Assembly: GCF_026625885.1 (NCBI RefSeq)
Contig: NZ_CP113068.1
Span: 2,418,001-2,482,000, forward strand
Length of the DNA: 64,000 bases
From: Roseateles sp. SL47
GTDB lineage: Bacteria; Pseudomonadota; Gammaproteobacteria; Burkholderiales; Burkholderiaceae_C
Direction: 5' to 3'
This document shows positions 33,147 through 42,772 of this stretch, piece by piece. Position 1 is the stretch's first letter, and the number at the start of each line of letters is the position of its first letter. The translations under genes and the position numbers were made by a program. Below the pieces are notes generated by a model, which was not told the origin of the DNA, did no database searches, and saw nothing but the letters and a program-made list of their open reading frames with translations.

Positions 33147-35528
33147 TCACCATCGATACGCCAGCTTCGCCGCATACTGTCGGCCATTAAAGCCAAACGG
33201 CGAGAAGCTGCTGTAGCGCAGGATGCCCCCCACCGAATTGGCGGCCAGCACCTCGTCGGGGTAGCGATTGTTCAGGTTGTCTACTCCCAGCTGGGCCGTC
33301 CAGGGGCCCTGGCTCCATGCCACGGAGGCATCCAGCAGCCAGGCTGCACTGAAGCGCTGGTCATTGACGGCGCTGCTCTGGCGCACTTCATAACTGCCGT
33401 AGCGTGTGGCCGCCAATCGCAGGCTCCAGGCGCCCCATTGGTGCTGCGCGGACAGCAGCAGCTTGGAGGACGGCGAACTGATGGTGGCGCGGGCCAACGT
33501 CACACGGTCGATCAGCAGGAGGCTGTTCTCGGTCAGCACCGCCGGGTTGTCCGCCACCTGCCGGATGCTGTTCTTGTTGTGGTTGAAGGCCAGGGTGTAG
33601 TCGCCACGCCCGCAGGCGCCCCAGTCCTGCCGCAGGCTGCTGACCAGGTCCAGGCCACGGGTGCGGGTGTCCAGCGCATTGGTGAAATAACGCCCCGCGC
33701 TCACCAGCACGCCCTGGGCGGCCAACTGATTGCGCAGCGCCGTGGGCAGGCTGAGATTGGCGGACAGCAGAATGCGGTCGTCGATGTCGATCTGATAGAG
33801 GTCCAGCGTTGTCTGCCAATCCCGGCTGGCCTGCCATTGCAGACCCAGGCTGGCCTGGCGGGATTTCTCGGCCTTCAGCGGTTTTGCACCCAGGGCCTGC
33901 GCGGCGGCGGACGCCACCGGGAAGGTGCCGGCCTCCACCAGCGCGCCGTTGATCAGATTGGTGGAGGTGGTGGCGAAATACTGCTGGGCCAGGGAGGGCG
34001 CGCGGAATCCGCTGGACACCGTGCCCCGCACCGACAGGCTGGACGCCACCACATAACGGCCCGACAGCTTCAGGGCGGTGGCCCGGCCGAAGTCGCTGTA
34101 GTCCTCCAGGCGCAGGGCCGCCGAGGCACTCAGGTCGCGCGTCAGTTGGCTCTCCAGGCCGCTGTAGATCGACACGTTGTGGCGGCGATGGCTGCCCGCA
34201 TTGCTCGGCTGGAAGCCCGGAAAGCCGGAGGCGCCGCCGTTGCTGTAGGAATCGGGCTCACCCGCCGTGATGGCGTACCGCTCCTGGCGCAGCTCTGCGC
34301 CGAGGGACCAGACCGCCGGGCTGATGCCGCCCCAGTCGATCTCGCGCGACACGTCCGCATTCAGCAGCGTTTGCTGATTGCTGAGGCCGCCGGCATCAAA
34401 TCGTGTGGGGCTCGCGGCGCCGAGCGAGTAGTTGGCGGTGTTGGCCACGGCCATGTCGAAGTCATTGCGGCCATGGTTGAGGCTCAGGTCCCACTGCCAA
34501 TCCAGCGCCTGGCCGCGCAGCCCCAGCACCAGGCTGGCATCCCGGCTGCGGCTGTCCTCCAGCGGCAGGAAACCTTCCGGATACAGGCTGTCCACGTTGT
34601 TGGCCACGGCGGTGGCACGGGTGCGCCAGAAGGCGGCGCTGAGCGTGTTTCGCTCGCTGTAGCTGGCCACGGTGTAGGCCTGCGCGCCGGCCACGTCGAG
34701 CTGGCCGTTGACGATCAACGCCCGTTGCGTGCTGTCCGGGTCGCCCAGGCGGTTGTTGACCAGGCCCTTGCGCGGCTCGGTGGCCGCATCCCGGGTATCC
34801 ACCCCGGCCCGATTGGTGTGTTGCTGGTGGCGGGTTTCCGCTGCGAGGCGCAGCCAGCCGCCAGTGCCCAGCGCGATGCCCAGGTCGGCGGCAAGGCTGG
34901 CCCGTCCGCCGTCGCCTGCATCGGTCTGGCCCAGTTCACCGGCCACACCGCCGCCGGCCGCCCCTTTCTTCAGCACGATGTTGATCACCCCGGCAATCGC
35001 GTCGGAGCCATATTGCGCTGCCGCACCATCCCGCAGCACTTCCACCCGTTCAATCGCGGCCATCGGAATGGCATTCAGGTCCACCGGCGCGGACCCTCGC
35101 CCCTGGCTGCCATTGATGTTGACCACCGCGCTGCTGTGGCGCCGCTTGCCGTCGATCAACACCAGGGTCTGATCGGGAGACAGTCCACGCAACTGGGCCG
35201 GACGCACCGCGTCGGACGCATCGGTGAGCGAGGGCCGTGGGAAGTTGAGTGAGGGCAGCCATTGAGCCAGCGCGGTGGCGAGTTCCGTGCTGCCGCTGCG
35301 CTGGAGCTGGGCGGCACTGATGACATCCACCGGTGATTCCGATTGCGCCAGGCTGCGATCCGTGCGGCGGGTGCCGGTGACCACCACCTGTTGGAGTTGG
35401 GTGGATGTGGTGGATGTGGTGGTGGAAGGGGAGGTCGGGGATGTCTGTCCCAGTGCAGGCAGGGCCAGCGGTGCCAGGGCAGCACCGGCCAATGTCAGGA
35501 CGGCGGGCTTGAACGGAGTCGGAAGCAT
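33147..35528 (-). CDS. TonB-dependent receptor
   Basis: Outer-membrane active importer of 793 residues. It has a signal peptide (cut near ALPALGQ), a Ser/Thr-rich spacer, a TonB-box-like QQVVVTGTR, a plug domain with VLIDGKRRHSSAVVN and IERVEVLRDGAAAQYGSDAIAGVIN, and a long beta barrel ending in FNGRQYAAKLAYRW with a terminal aromatic residue. No riboswitch or regulator is seen beside it, and the ligand is unknown. Related receptors with the same plug signature often import complex organic nutrients rather than iron (inference). Confidence 0.88.
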   Translation of the reverse strand: MLPTPFKPAVLTLAGAALAPLALPALGQTSPTSPSTTTSTTSTQLQQVVVTGTRRTDRSLAQSESPVDVISAAQLQRSGSTELATALAQWLPSLNFPRPSLTDASDAVRPAQLRGLSPDQTLVLIDGKRRHSSAVVNINGSQGRGSAPVDLNAIPMAAIERVEVLRDGAAAQYGSDAIAGVINIVLKKGAAGGGVAGELGQTDAGDGGRASLAADLGIALGTGGWLRLAAETRHQQHTNRAGVDTRDAATEPRKGLVNNRLGDPDSTQRALIVNGQLDVAGAQAYTVASYSERNTLSAAFWRTRATAVANNVDSLYPEGFLPLEDSRSRDASLVLGLRGQALDWQWDLSLNHGRNDFDMAVANTANYSLGAASPTRFDAGGLSNQQTLLNADVSREIDWGGISPAVWSLGAELRQERYAITAGEPDSYSNGGASGFPGFQPSNAGSHRRHNVSIYSGLESQLTRDLSASAALRLEDYSDFGRATALKLSGRYVVASSLSVRGTVSSGFRAPSLAQQYFATTSTNLINGALVEAGTFPVASAAAQALGAKPLKAEKSRQASLGLQWQASRDWQTTLDLYQIDIDDRILLSANLSLPTALRNQLAAQGVLVSAGRYFTNALDTRTRGLDLVSSLRQDWGACGRGDYTLAFNHNKNSIRQVADNPAVLTENSLLLIDRVTLARATISSPSSKLLLSAQHQWGAWSLRLAATRYGSYEVRQSSAVNDQRFSAAWLLDASVAWSQGPWTAQLGVDNLNNRYPDEVLAANSVGGILRYSSFSPFGFNGRQYAAKLAYRW

Positions 35529-35743
35529 GGGTGGGTAGCGTGATGCAGTTCAAAGCGATGAGCGTGCCCTCAGCTTCACGTGCCGGCAATGAAGCAAACT
35601 GAGGAAGTTCATAACCTGGATGAACGATTGTTAGCCCCAAGAGAACGACAGCTTTGCGAAGTGAGCGGAGAATCCCAGGCTGGTCTTTCCACCCCGCTGC
35701 CGCGGCAGACGGCTGAAGCCCCACGTCGGGTCCTGGAGTGCCT

Positions 35744-35899
35744 ATGCAAAAACCTCTTGTGAATCTCGCGGACCTTGAGTTCACCGACATGGAAGAGAGC
35801 GGCTACTACACCTCCCGGCGTGCCCAGTTCAGCGCTGGCATCGGAGCGAAGAAGCTTGGCCACAACCTCACCGAGCTGCCGCCCGGCCGTGACGCCTGA
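35744..35899 (+). pseudogene. N-terminal remnant of a cupin-domain protein
   Basis: A 51-codon frame (MQKPLVNLADLEFTDM … GAKKLGHNLTELPPGRDA) matching the start of small cupins, where LG.KKLGYNLT.LPPG is followed by the first metal-binding histidine strand. Here a stop follows PPGRDA and none of the His/Glu metal ligands remain. It is probably a decayed gene. Confidence 0.5.
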
Positions 35900-35957
35900 G
35901 TCCGCGACTGGTAGTAGAGTGCAGCCCATTGATCCGGCTGTTTGAGAAGGAGCCACC

Positions 35958-36110
35958 ATGCCCAAAGGCGTACAACGCAATGACAAGTCCAGCAAGAAGC
36001 CCAAGAAGGACACCGGGACGGTGAAGGAGTCGTCCTCCGTCTCCGACCGGCCCATTGCACCCACCACTTCGGTGCTGCCCAAGGGCAAGCTGAAGAACAA
36101 GGCCGGCTGA
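35958..36110 (+). CDS. small basic protein, 50 residues
   Basis: MPKGVQRNDKSSKKPKKD … LPKGKLKNKAG. It has a strong ribosome binding site (AGAAGGAG, six bases before ATG) and its own terminator, which support expression. It is lysine-rich (12 Lys), has no hydrophobic segment and is probably disordered; nucleic-acid binding is possible. Similar short lysine-rich hypothetical proteins occur in Burkholderiales. Function unknown. Confidence 0.7.
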   Translation: MPKGVQRNDKSSKKPKKDTGTVKESSSVSDRPIAPTTSVLPKGKLKNKAG

Positions 36111-36126
36111 GCGGCCGTACCGGCAT

Positions 36127-36164
36127 GAAAAAGGGGTCGGCAGTGTGAACTGCCGACCCCTTTC
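36127..36164. terminator. bidirectional terminator
   Basis: A perfect stem AAAGGGGTCGGCAGT / ACTGCCGACCCCTTT around GTGA, flanked by A-run and T-run. It serves the small basic protein gene on the left and the tricorn-type protease gene on the right, which converge here. Confidence 0.9.
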
Positions 36165-36183
36165 CTCTGAGGATCGCTGACGC

Positions 36184-39100
36184 TTACTGGCCGAGCAGCG
36201 ACTTGACCGCCGCTTCCAGCTGCTGGTCTTCGCCCTTGTCCAGGCGGCTCTTGTTGTTGGGCACCACGATGTCCGGGGTGATCAGCGCGCGTTCCATGAA
36301 GTCACCGTTCTGCGCCCGGAAGCCGACCTGCGGAATGCCGAAGTAGGTGGCGCCGTCCTGCATGGTTTCCCACCACACCGCCGTGCCGGTGCCCGCCACC
36401 GGCATGCCGATCAGCTTGCCAATGCCCAGGTGCTTGTAGGTCCACGGGAACAGGTGGGCATCCGAGTAGTTGCTTTCGCTGATCAGCACCGCCGAGGGCT
36501 TGACCCATTTCGCCGTGGGTTCCCAGCCCAGGCTCTGGCCACGCGGCAGGAACTCCAGGTACTTCTTGCCTGACAGCAGCGTCGCCAACTCGTCATGCAG
36601 ATTGCCGCCGCCATTAAAGCGGGTGTCCACGATCAGGGCTTCCTTGCCACTGGCACGGCCCAGGGCGTCGGCGTAGGTCTGGCGGAAACTGGCGTCATTC
36701 ATGCCCCGCACGTGGACGTAGCCCAGGCGGCCGCCGGAGAGCTTGTCCACCAGCGCACGTTCACGGCGCACCCAGCGCTTGTAGAGCAACTCACGCTCCG
36801 CCCCGATGCTGATGGCCTTGAGCGACTGTTCGAAGCGCTGGCCGGACGCCGGGTCCAGCACCGACAGCACCACCTGCTTGCCGGCCTTCAGGTTGAGCAG
36901 GGAATCAAATTCCGCGCCCGCAGCAATCGTCTCGCCGTCGATGGCTTCGATCACCATGCCGGCCTTGAGCTTGTTCTGCGCCGTGTCCAGCGGGCCGCCT
37001 TCGATGACCTCGATCACCTTGATGCCGGCGCCTGACCAGGCCGGGTCGTAGAACACGCCAAGAGAGGCGGTGGCATCACCGGACGGTGCCGGGCGATAAC
37101 CGCTGCCGGTGTGGGAGACGTTGAGTTCACCCAGCATTTCGCTCATCAGCTCGGCGAAGTCCACACCATCGGCCACAAAGGGCAGCTGACGTTCATAGAC
37201 CTTGCGGTAGTAGGCCCAGTCGACGCCGCCCATGTCGGTGACATAGAGCTTTTCCTGGGTCTGGCGCCAGGCGTGGTCGAACATCTGCGCCCGTTCGGCC
37301 GCCCGGTCGATGCGCAGCTCGGCGGTGAAGTTCACCGGCTCGGTGCGGATGTCCCCCTTGCCGCCTTCCGGCACCTTGAACTTCTGCACCCGGCCACCGG
37401 TCATCACAAAGCCGTTGGCGCCCTTGGCGTCCAGCCACAGCGCCACCGATTCCACCCGCCCGCCCGGCAGGGGGCCGACGCGGTGGTTGTCCTTGTCGCG
37501 CAGCCGGCTGTGCCAGAGCTCGTAGCCGTCGCCTTCCTTCACCACATAGAACAGCTGCTCGCCATCCGGAGTGACCGCGAAGTCGCGGATATCGCCGGAT
37601 GAGGCGGTCAGGCGGGCGACGCGGTCGTCCATGCCTTCCATCTCGAACACCACCGGCTTGGCCGGCGGCTGCTTGTCCTCGGCCTTCTTGTCCTCGGCCT
37701 TCTTGTCGTCGGACTTGGCGTCCTTCGAGTCCTTGCCGTCTTTCTTGGCGTCCTTGGCGTCGTCCTTCTTGCCTTCGTCCTTCTTGTCCTCGTCTTCCCG
37801 CTTCTTCAGCTGCGCATATTCCGCCTTGTCCAGCTTGTAGCGGTCGAAGGCTGCGCGGGTCAGGAACATCGCAAAGACGTCGGCATCCACGCGGGCACCG
37901 CCGCCGCTGCCGTGCAGGCCCTGGCGGTCGGTCAGCCACACCATCATCTGGCCCTGGCGGGCAAACAGCGGATGCAGGTCTTCATAACCGCTGTGGGTGA
38001 GGTTCACCAGCTTGCCGGAGCCATCGGCCGGCACCACACCGACTTCCTGGCTCCAGCGGTTGCGGTCCACAAACTGCACCAGCAGGCTCTTGCCGTCCGG
38101 CGCCCAGTCAAACCACTGGTCGCCATCCTCATAGGAATAGCTGTTCTCGGCCGCCATCACCACACGGGTCTTTCCGGTGGCGATGTCCAGCACATGCAGG
38201 GCCGCACGGTCCTGCAGATACGCCACCTGCTTGCCGTCCGGCGAATAGCGGGGCTGGAAGTTCTGATGGGCATTCTTCAACAGCACACGCGTCTCCACCC
38301 GCGGGGCATTGAAGAAGCTGGGCACGGCCTTTTTATCGCCCACCAGGCTGCTCTCGCACAGGCTCCACTGGCCGTCCTGCTCGCAGGCATACAGCAGCTT
38401 GCGGCCATCCGGGCTGAAGCTCACCGAGCGCTTCTGGCCCGGGCCGTTGGTGATGTGGCGGGTGTTGCCGAATTCGGCCGAGGTGACAAACACCTGGCCC
38501 CGCACCACCACCGCCACTTCGCTACCGTCCGGGCTGACCGCCATGTCGGTGGCGCCGTCGCTGAGCTTCAGGTTTTCCACGGTCGGCACCAGCGCGTCCG
38601 CCGCAATGCTCACCCCGACCTTGCGGGGCTGGGCCTCATCGCCGGCCTGGGTGTAGAGCTCACCGTCATAGCCATAGGACAAAGTGCCGTCCGCCGCGAC
38701 CGAGAGGAAGCGCACCGGGTTTTTGGTGAAATGGGTGATCTGGCGGGTGGCCGACGGATTGTCCACCGGCATCTTCCACACATTGAAGGAGCCGCTCTGC
38801 TCGCTCAGGTAGTAGATGGCTGATTCGTCGGCGGACCACACCGGATTGCGGTTTTCACCGCCGCTGCTGGTGAGCTTGCGATGCTGGCCGGTTTTGGCAT
38901 CCCACAGCCAGATGTCCCGGGCCACCGGCGAGAGGTGGTGTTTGCGGAACGCGTTTTCATAGCCCTTCCAGTCCTCGTAGACCAGCTGGGTGCCTGCCTT
39001 GTTGTAGCGGCCGGCCAGCGCCGGCTCACTGAAGAGCTGGGTGGGACGGCGGCCACCGTCCACGCTGACTTGATAGGTCTCGCTCAGCGCCGGGGAGGGA

Positions 39101-39543
39101 AAGCCGATGTTGAGGCGGGCGTCCTGCCGCTGGGCGGAGAACAGCACCGACTTGCCGTCCGGCGTGAAGGCAAAGGGCGTCTCCGGGGCCGAGTTGAAGG
39201 TCAGCCGACGGGACGGGCCGCCATCGGCAGACACCACAAACACGTCGTCATTGCCATAGACATCGGCCGCATAGGCCAGCAGCTTGCCGTCCGGCGACCA
39301 CACCGGGGCGGCGTTGTGCTTGCCGTTGGACACCAGCAGCCGGGCCGTACCACCGGCCGTTGGCACCAGATAGAGATTGCCCTGGAAGGTGAAGGCGATC
39401 TGACGACCGTCCGGCGAGATGCTGGACTGGCGCAGCCACAGCGGCTGCGTCACCGGCCCCAGGCTGGGCACGGGGCCCTGGGCCTGTACTGCGGGGAAAG
39501 CCATCATCAGCGCCAGCGCGGCGCCCGCGAGTTTGAATCTCAT
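36184..39543 (-). CDS. tricorn-type S41 peptidase
   Basis: A large periplasmic peptidase of 1119 residues. The signal peptide ends near AVQAQG. Two beta-propeller regions with WD40-like/TolB-type SPDG repeats (about residues 45-560) are followed by a Lys/Asp-rich linker (KKDEGKKDDAKDAKKDG and more, about 600-655), a tricorn C1 helical domain, a PDZ domain (VFYDPAWSGAGIKVIEVIEGGPLD) and the S41 catalytic core with VDTRFNGGGNLH and the ESNYSDAHLFPW serine region. The expected role is cutting peptides that thread through the propeller. The highly charged linker is longer than usual and may be flexible. Confidence 0.9.
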   Translation of the reverse strand: MRFKLAGAALALMMAFPAVQAQGPVPSLGPVTQPLWLRQSSISPDGRQIAFTFQGNLYLVPTAGGTARLLVSNGKHNAAPVWSPDGKLLAYAADVYGNDDVFVVSADGGPSRRLTFNSAPETPFAFTPDGKSVLFSAQRQDARLNIGFPSPALSETYQVSVDGGRRPTQLFSEPALAGRYNKAGTQLVYEDWKGYENAFRKHHLSPVARDIWLWDAKTGQHRKLTSSGGENRNPVWSADESAIYYLSEQSGSFNVWKMPVDNPSATRQITHFTKNPVRFLSVAADGTLSYGYDGELYTQAGDEAQPRKVGVSIAADALVPTVENLKLSDGATDMAVSPDGSEVAVVVRGQVFVTSAEFGNTRHITNGPGQKRSVSFSPDGRKLLYACEQDGQWSLCESSLVGDKKAVPSFFNAPRVETRVLLKNAHQNFQPRYSPDGKQVAYLQDRAALHVLDIATGKTRVVMAAENSYSYEDGDQWFDWAPDGKSLLVQFVDRNRWSQEVGVVPADGSGKLVNLTHSGYEDLHPLFARQGQMMVWLTDRQGLHGSGGGARVDADVFAMFLTRAAFDRYKLDKAEYAQLKKREDEDKKDEGKKDDAKDAKKDGKDSKDAKSDDKKAEDKKAEDKQPPAKPVVFEMEGMDDRVARLTASSGDIRDFAVTPDGEQLFYVVKEGDGYELWHSRLRDKDNHRVGPLPGGRVESVALWLDAKGANGFVMTGGRVQKFKVPEGGKGDIRTEPVNFTAELRIDRAAERAQMFDHAWRQTQEKLYVTDMGGVDWAYYRKVYERQLPFVADGVDFAELMSEMLGELNVSHTGSGYRPAPSGDATASLGVFYDPAWSGAGIKVIEVIEGGPLDTAQNKLKAGMVIEAIDGETIAAGAEFDSLLNLKAGKQVVLSVLDPASGQRFEQSLKAISIGAERELLYKRWVRRERALVDKLSGGRLGYVHVRGMNDASFRQTYADALGRASGKEALIVDTRFNGGGNLHDELATLLSGKKYLEFLPRGQSLGWEPTAKWVKPSAVLISESNYSDAHLFPWTYKHLGIGKLIGMPVAGTGTAVWWETMQDGATYFGIPQVGFRAQNGDFMERALITPDIVVPNNKSRLDKGEDQQLEAAVKSLLGQ

Positions 39544-39856
39544 GACATGAACCGGACGGGTTGGAAAACGCCGAGTCTAGAAGCCTTCACCCCCAGGTGT
39601 CCTTAGACACCCCGTGCCTGGGGCCCGGATCCGCTTCCATCGGTCCACAAGGTGTGCGATGCAGGGATGGCGCATCCGTTGCAGACATTGTCGAAACGGA
39701 ACGGACATGGACCGGAAACGTCGTTGCACGAGGGAAGGTCTGCATGCGGTGTCTCTGGGCGACGGTTTACGATCAGGGTGACCAGGCCCCATCACAGTGA
39801 GCCGCCGGGTGCCGGTGGCCGGGCACCCCCCCAGTCATTCATGAAGCGAGGCAGCG
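39544..39856. other. intergenic region between divergent genes
   Basis: 313 bases between the tricorn-type gene (leftward) and the Cdd1-like gene (rightward). It must hold both promoters. A GC-rich inverted repeat (CCCCAGG … CCTGGGG, 39591-39624) lies near the protease start. No gene is seen. Confidence 0.4.
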
Positions 39857-40150
39857 ATGAGTCCGGACAAGGTGGATCGAGCACGCGTGCGTGGATTAAC
39901 GGACCTGCCGAATGTCGGGTCGGCCACCGCCAAGGATCTGGAGCGCCTGGGCATCCGGTCGCCGGAACAGCTGGTGGGGGCTGATCCTCTGGTCTTGTTC
40001 CGGCAGTTGTGCGAGGTCACCGGCGTCCGTCACGATCCCTGCACGCTGGACGTGTTCATGTCGGCCGTGTCCTTCATGGACGGCGGCCAGGCGCGCGCGT
40101 GGTGGGCGTTCACTGAGCACCGCAAGCGGTTGCTCGCGGCACGCAGCTGA
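39857..40150 (+). CDS. Cdd1-like helix-hairpin-helix protein
   Basis: A 97-residue protein. Its first half is a helix-hairpin-helix DNA-binding motif (LTDLPNVGSATAKDLERLGI). The second half contains DPCTLDVFMSAVSFMDGG and ends ARAWWAFTEHRK, the usual signature of the Cdd1 ('pathogenicity locus' / mitomycin-resistance-like) family. It is related to the TfoX C-terminal domain. Probably a small nucleic-acid-binding protein; its precise role is unknown. Confidence 0.8.
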   Translation: MSPDKVDRARVRGLTDLPNVGSATAKDLERLGIRSPEQLVGADPLVLFRQLCEVTGVRHDPCTLDVFMSAVSFMDGGQARAWWAFTEHRKRLLAARS

Positions 40151-40198
40151 GATGGGGCCATCCCCGGCCCTGCTGTGCCCCCTCAAGCGCCCCTATCC

Positions 40199-40245
40199 AC
40201 ACCCGGTCACACCCGGTCACACCCGGTGAACCCGGTGAACCCGGG
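40199..40245. repeat. short tandem repeat ACCCGGT(C/G)A
   Basis: About five head-to-tail copies of a 9-10 base unit (ACCCGGTCAC twice, then ACCCGGTGA and two CCCGGTGAA-like units) just before a terminator, outside any gene. Confidence 0.8.
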
Positions 40246-40251
40246 CAAGAA

Positions 40252-40283
40252 AAAAGCCCGCCGGCAAGGCCAGGCGGGCTTGG
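40252..40283 (-). terminator. terminator of the ferredoxin-NADP reductase gene
   Basis: Stem AAGCCCGCC / GGCGGGCTT with a GGCAAGGCCA loop; on the minus strand it is followed by TTTTTTC. It lies 70 bases past the leftward reductase gene. Confidence 0.8.
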
Positions 40284-40352
40284 TGCAAGGTCAGCCCGAG
40301 GGCTGCGGTGCGCTGATGCGGATGGACCTGCACCGATGGGACGGTACGCCCC

Positions 40353-41456
40353 TCAGTCGAAGACCGGCGTTTCCACGCCCAGCACCTTGTGCAGCTTGGG
40401 GCTGGTGGTGGTGTATTGCAGGTGGACGCGCTTGTCCGGGTTGATGATGGGCATCGCGCCGAAAGCGGCCAGAGCGGCCTCGTGGAAGCCGGAGAGAATC
40501 AGCTTCTTCTTGCCGGGGTAGGTGTTGATGTCACCCACCGCAAAGATGCCAGGCACGCTGGTCTGGAACTTCTCGGTGTCGACGACGATCTGCTTGCGTT
40601 CCAGCGCCAGACCCCATTCGGCGATCGGGCCGAGCTTGGGGGACAGGCCAAAGAACACCAGCACCTGGTCGGCCGGCACCACGCGGGTCACGCCGTCGCC
40701 GCCGGTGACCTTCACGCCCTTGAGCAGGTCGTCGCCTTCGTCAATGTCGCTGACCTGGCCGACGATGAACTGCATTTCGTAGGCGTCGCACAGTTCCTTC
40801 ATCTTGGCGACCGAGGCCGGGGCGGCACGGAAGCCGTCACGGCGGTGCACCAGGATCACGCTTTCCGCCTTGTGCGGGTTGCCGTCCGCATTGCCGCCGC
40901 AGAAGTTCAGCGCCCAGTCCAGGGCCGAATCCCCACCGCCGACGATCACCAGGTTCTTGCCGGCAAACTGCGCCGGGTTGCGCACCCGGTAGTGCACCTG
41001 CGAACCCTCGTACTTGTCGATGCCCTCGACCTTCAGCGTGCGCGGCTGGAACGAGCCCACGCCGCCGGCGATGAAGATGGTCTTGGTCAGGAATTGCGTG
41101 CCCTTGCTGGTGGCGACGAAGAAACGACCGTCGTCCTGCTTTTCCACCGTGGTGACTTCCTGACCCAGATGGAAGGTCGCGCCAAAGGGCTCGATCTGCT
41201 TCATCAGGTTGTCCGTCAGTTCCTTGCCGGTCACGACCGGCAGGGCCGGGATGTCGTAGATCGGCTTGTCGGGATAGAGCTCGATGCACTGGCCACCGGG
41301 GTAGGCCAGCGAGTCGATGATGTGGGCCTTGATCTCCAGCAGGCCCAGCTCAAACACCTGGAACAGGCCCACCGGGCCAGCGCCCACGATGACGGCATCG
41401 GTTTCGATCACGCCCGCGTGCGGGGCCGAGGTCGCTTCAGTCACTTGCTTTTCCAT
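40353..41456 (-). CDS. ferredoxin-NADP reductase, thioredoxin-reductase-like type
   Basis: Transfers electrons between NADPH and ferredoxin. The FAD site is [20 protein letters not shown], the NADPH site is [18 protein letters not shown], and the C-terminal FAD motif is [15 protein letters not shown]. The active-site CxxC of thioredoxin reductases is missing, which places it in the TrxR-like FNR group. Length 367 is typical. It is 54 bases after the ferredoxin gene fdxA on the same strand, and the pair may feed electrons to the sulfite reductase encoded upstream (inference). Confidence 0.88.
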   Translation of the reverse strand: MEKQVTEATSAPHAGVIETDAVIVGAGPVGLFQVFELGLLEIKAHIIDSLAYPGGQCIELYPDKPIYDIPALPVVTGKELTDNLMKQIEPFGATFHLGQEVTTVEKQDDGRFFVATSKGTQFLTKTIFIAGGVGSFQPRTLKVEGIDKYEGSQVHYRVRNPAQFAGKNLVIVGGGDSALDWALNFCGGNADGNPHKAESVILVHRRDGFRAAPASVAKMKELCDAYEMQFIVGQVSDIDEGDDLLKGVKVTGGDGVTRVVPADQVLVFFGLSPKLGPIAEWGLALERKQIVVDTEKFQTSVPGIFAVGDINTYPGKKKLILSGFHEAALAAFGAMPIINPDKRVHLQYTTTSPKLHKVLGVETPVFD

Positions 41457-41510
41457 TCAATAAGAGGGGGTGCCCGCCCGCCGGCGGCGGAAGGACGCCG
41501 GGGCGGCGAA

Positions 41511-41834
41511 TCAGCGAATCAGCTGATCCAGCTTGCCGGTCTTGTCCTTCCACTCCTCGGCGTCGGGGAGGGAGGCTTTGCGCTTGGTGATGCTCGGCCA
41601 CTTCTTGGCCAGGTCCGCATTGAGCTTGATCATCATCTGCTGATCGCCCGGGACATCTTCCTCCGGCATGATCGCGTTGACCGGGCACTCGGGAATGCAG
41701 ACGGCGCAGTCAATGCACTCGTCGGGATCGATGGCCAGGAAGTTGGGGCCTTCGCGGAAGCAATCGACGGGGCAGACATCGACGCAGTCGGTGTATTTGC
41801 AGCGGATGCAGGCTTCGGTGACAACGTGGGTCAT
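41511..41834 (-). CDS. fdxA: FdxA, seven-iron ferredoxin
   Basis: A small electron carrier (107 residues) with one [3Fe-4S] and one [4Fe-4S] cluster. The N-terminal motif is [17 protein letters not shown] and the second is [16 protein letters not shown]. The C-terminal extension after residue 65 ([16 protein letters not shown]) is the standard FdxA tail. It lies upstream of the ferredoxin-NADP reductase gene, its likely partner. Confidence 0.92.
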   Translation of the reverse strand: MTHVVTEACIRCKYTDCVDVCPVDCFREGPNFLAIDPDECIDCAVCIPECPVNAIMPEEDVPGDQQMMIKLNADLAKKWPSITKRKASLPDAEEWKDKTGKLDQLIR

Positions 41835-41938
41835 GGAGCGGCTCTTGTGGTGACGGGGCCCGCCAGGACAGACAGGCCCGTGAAAATCAGTGCGGCCAGC
41901 ACGGAAATCAGGCGCGCTCTGACGGAAAACAGCGGATT

Positions 41939-42739
41939 TTAATCGTTCAGGGTTTGTGCCACGGGTTCGAACGCGTCAATCCCGGGGATTTGCGTCTTTC
42001 CTTGACTCGGCTCGGTGGTTGCGGCGGGGGCCTGCGTGGCGGCTGACGGCACCGGCGCGGCCCCCGCGCCGACCACCACCACGGTGGGACGGCCTCGGTG
42101 CAACATGGCGGCGGCGGCCAGGTCCTGCACCTGATGCTCGCTGGACAAAGCGTCCGGGCAGCCCGCGCGGGACACGACGCTCACCGGCGTTCCCACTGGC
42201 CAGCCGGCCTGCAGCAGCCGCCGGGAGAGGGCGGCGAGCTGGCGCCCGGCCATGTAGAACACCTCGGTGTCGGCGGTGCGGGAGGCCCGCAGTTCGCCTT
42301 CCTGGGTCATGGCGGTGGTCAGGCTGACGCTGCGGCCCTGGCCCCGGCGGGTCAGCGGCCGGCCGGTCTGGGCCGCCGCCGCCAGGGCAGCGGTGACGCC
42401 TGGCACCACCTCCCAGGCGATGTCGGCCCCGGACAAGGCCTGCAGTTCTTCCTCCAGGCGACCCAGGACGCTGGCGTCTCCGCCCTTGAGCCGCACCACC
42501 ACGCCATGCTGTTGCGCTTCCCGCACCAGAATGGCATTGATGGCGGTCTGCCGGGTGGAATGGCAGAAACCGCGTTTGCCCACATCCACCCAGCGGGCCT
42601 GGGGCGCCAGTTCACGCAGGGCGGGGTCGGTCAGCGCGTCGAACAGCACCACCTCCGCCTGGGCCAGCGCGCGTGCGCCTCGCAGCGTGATGAGATCGGC
42701 GGCCCCGGGGCCCGCGCTCACAAAGATCACCTTGCCCAT
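41939..42739 (-). CDS. cobA: uroporphyrinogen-III C-methyltransferase
   Basis: Methylates uroporphyrinogen III with S-adenosylmethionine to make precorrin-2, the precursor of siroheme, the cofactor of the sulfite reductase in the same operon. Motifs: [19 protein letters not shown] at the N-terminus, [12 protein letters not shown], and [20 protein letters not shown]. The last ~30 residues are a Pro/Ala-rich tail not needed for the fold. It follows cysN by 33 bases with AGGA before the start. No CysG-type dehydrogenase domain is present, so precorrin-2 oxidation and iron insertion must come from elsewhere. Confidence 0.92.
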   Translation of the reverse strand: MGKVIFVSAGPGAADLITLRGARALAQAEVVLFDALTDPALRELAPQARWVDVGKRGFCHSTRQTAINAILVREAQQHGVVVRLKGGDASVLGRLEEELQALSGADIAWEVVPGVTAALAAAAQTGRPLTRRGQGRSVSLTTAMTQEGELRASRTADTEVFYMAGRQLAALSRRLLQAGWPVGTPVSVVSRAGCPDALSSEHQVQDLAAAAMLHRGRPTVVVVGAGAAPVPSAATQAPAATTEPSQGKTQIPGIDAFEPVAQTLND

Positions 42740-42772
42740 CGTTGTCCTTCGGCAGTTCTGGCGGGGGCCGGG

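Noticed and set aside
33438..35252. A 604-codon plus-strand frame
   Set aside because: Antisense shadow of the second TonB receptor with no domain similarity.
35609..36100. A 163-codon minus-strand frame
   Set aside because: It lies antisense to the cupin remnant and the small basic protein, which have better start signals and protein-like sequence.
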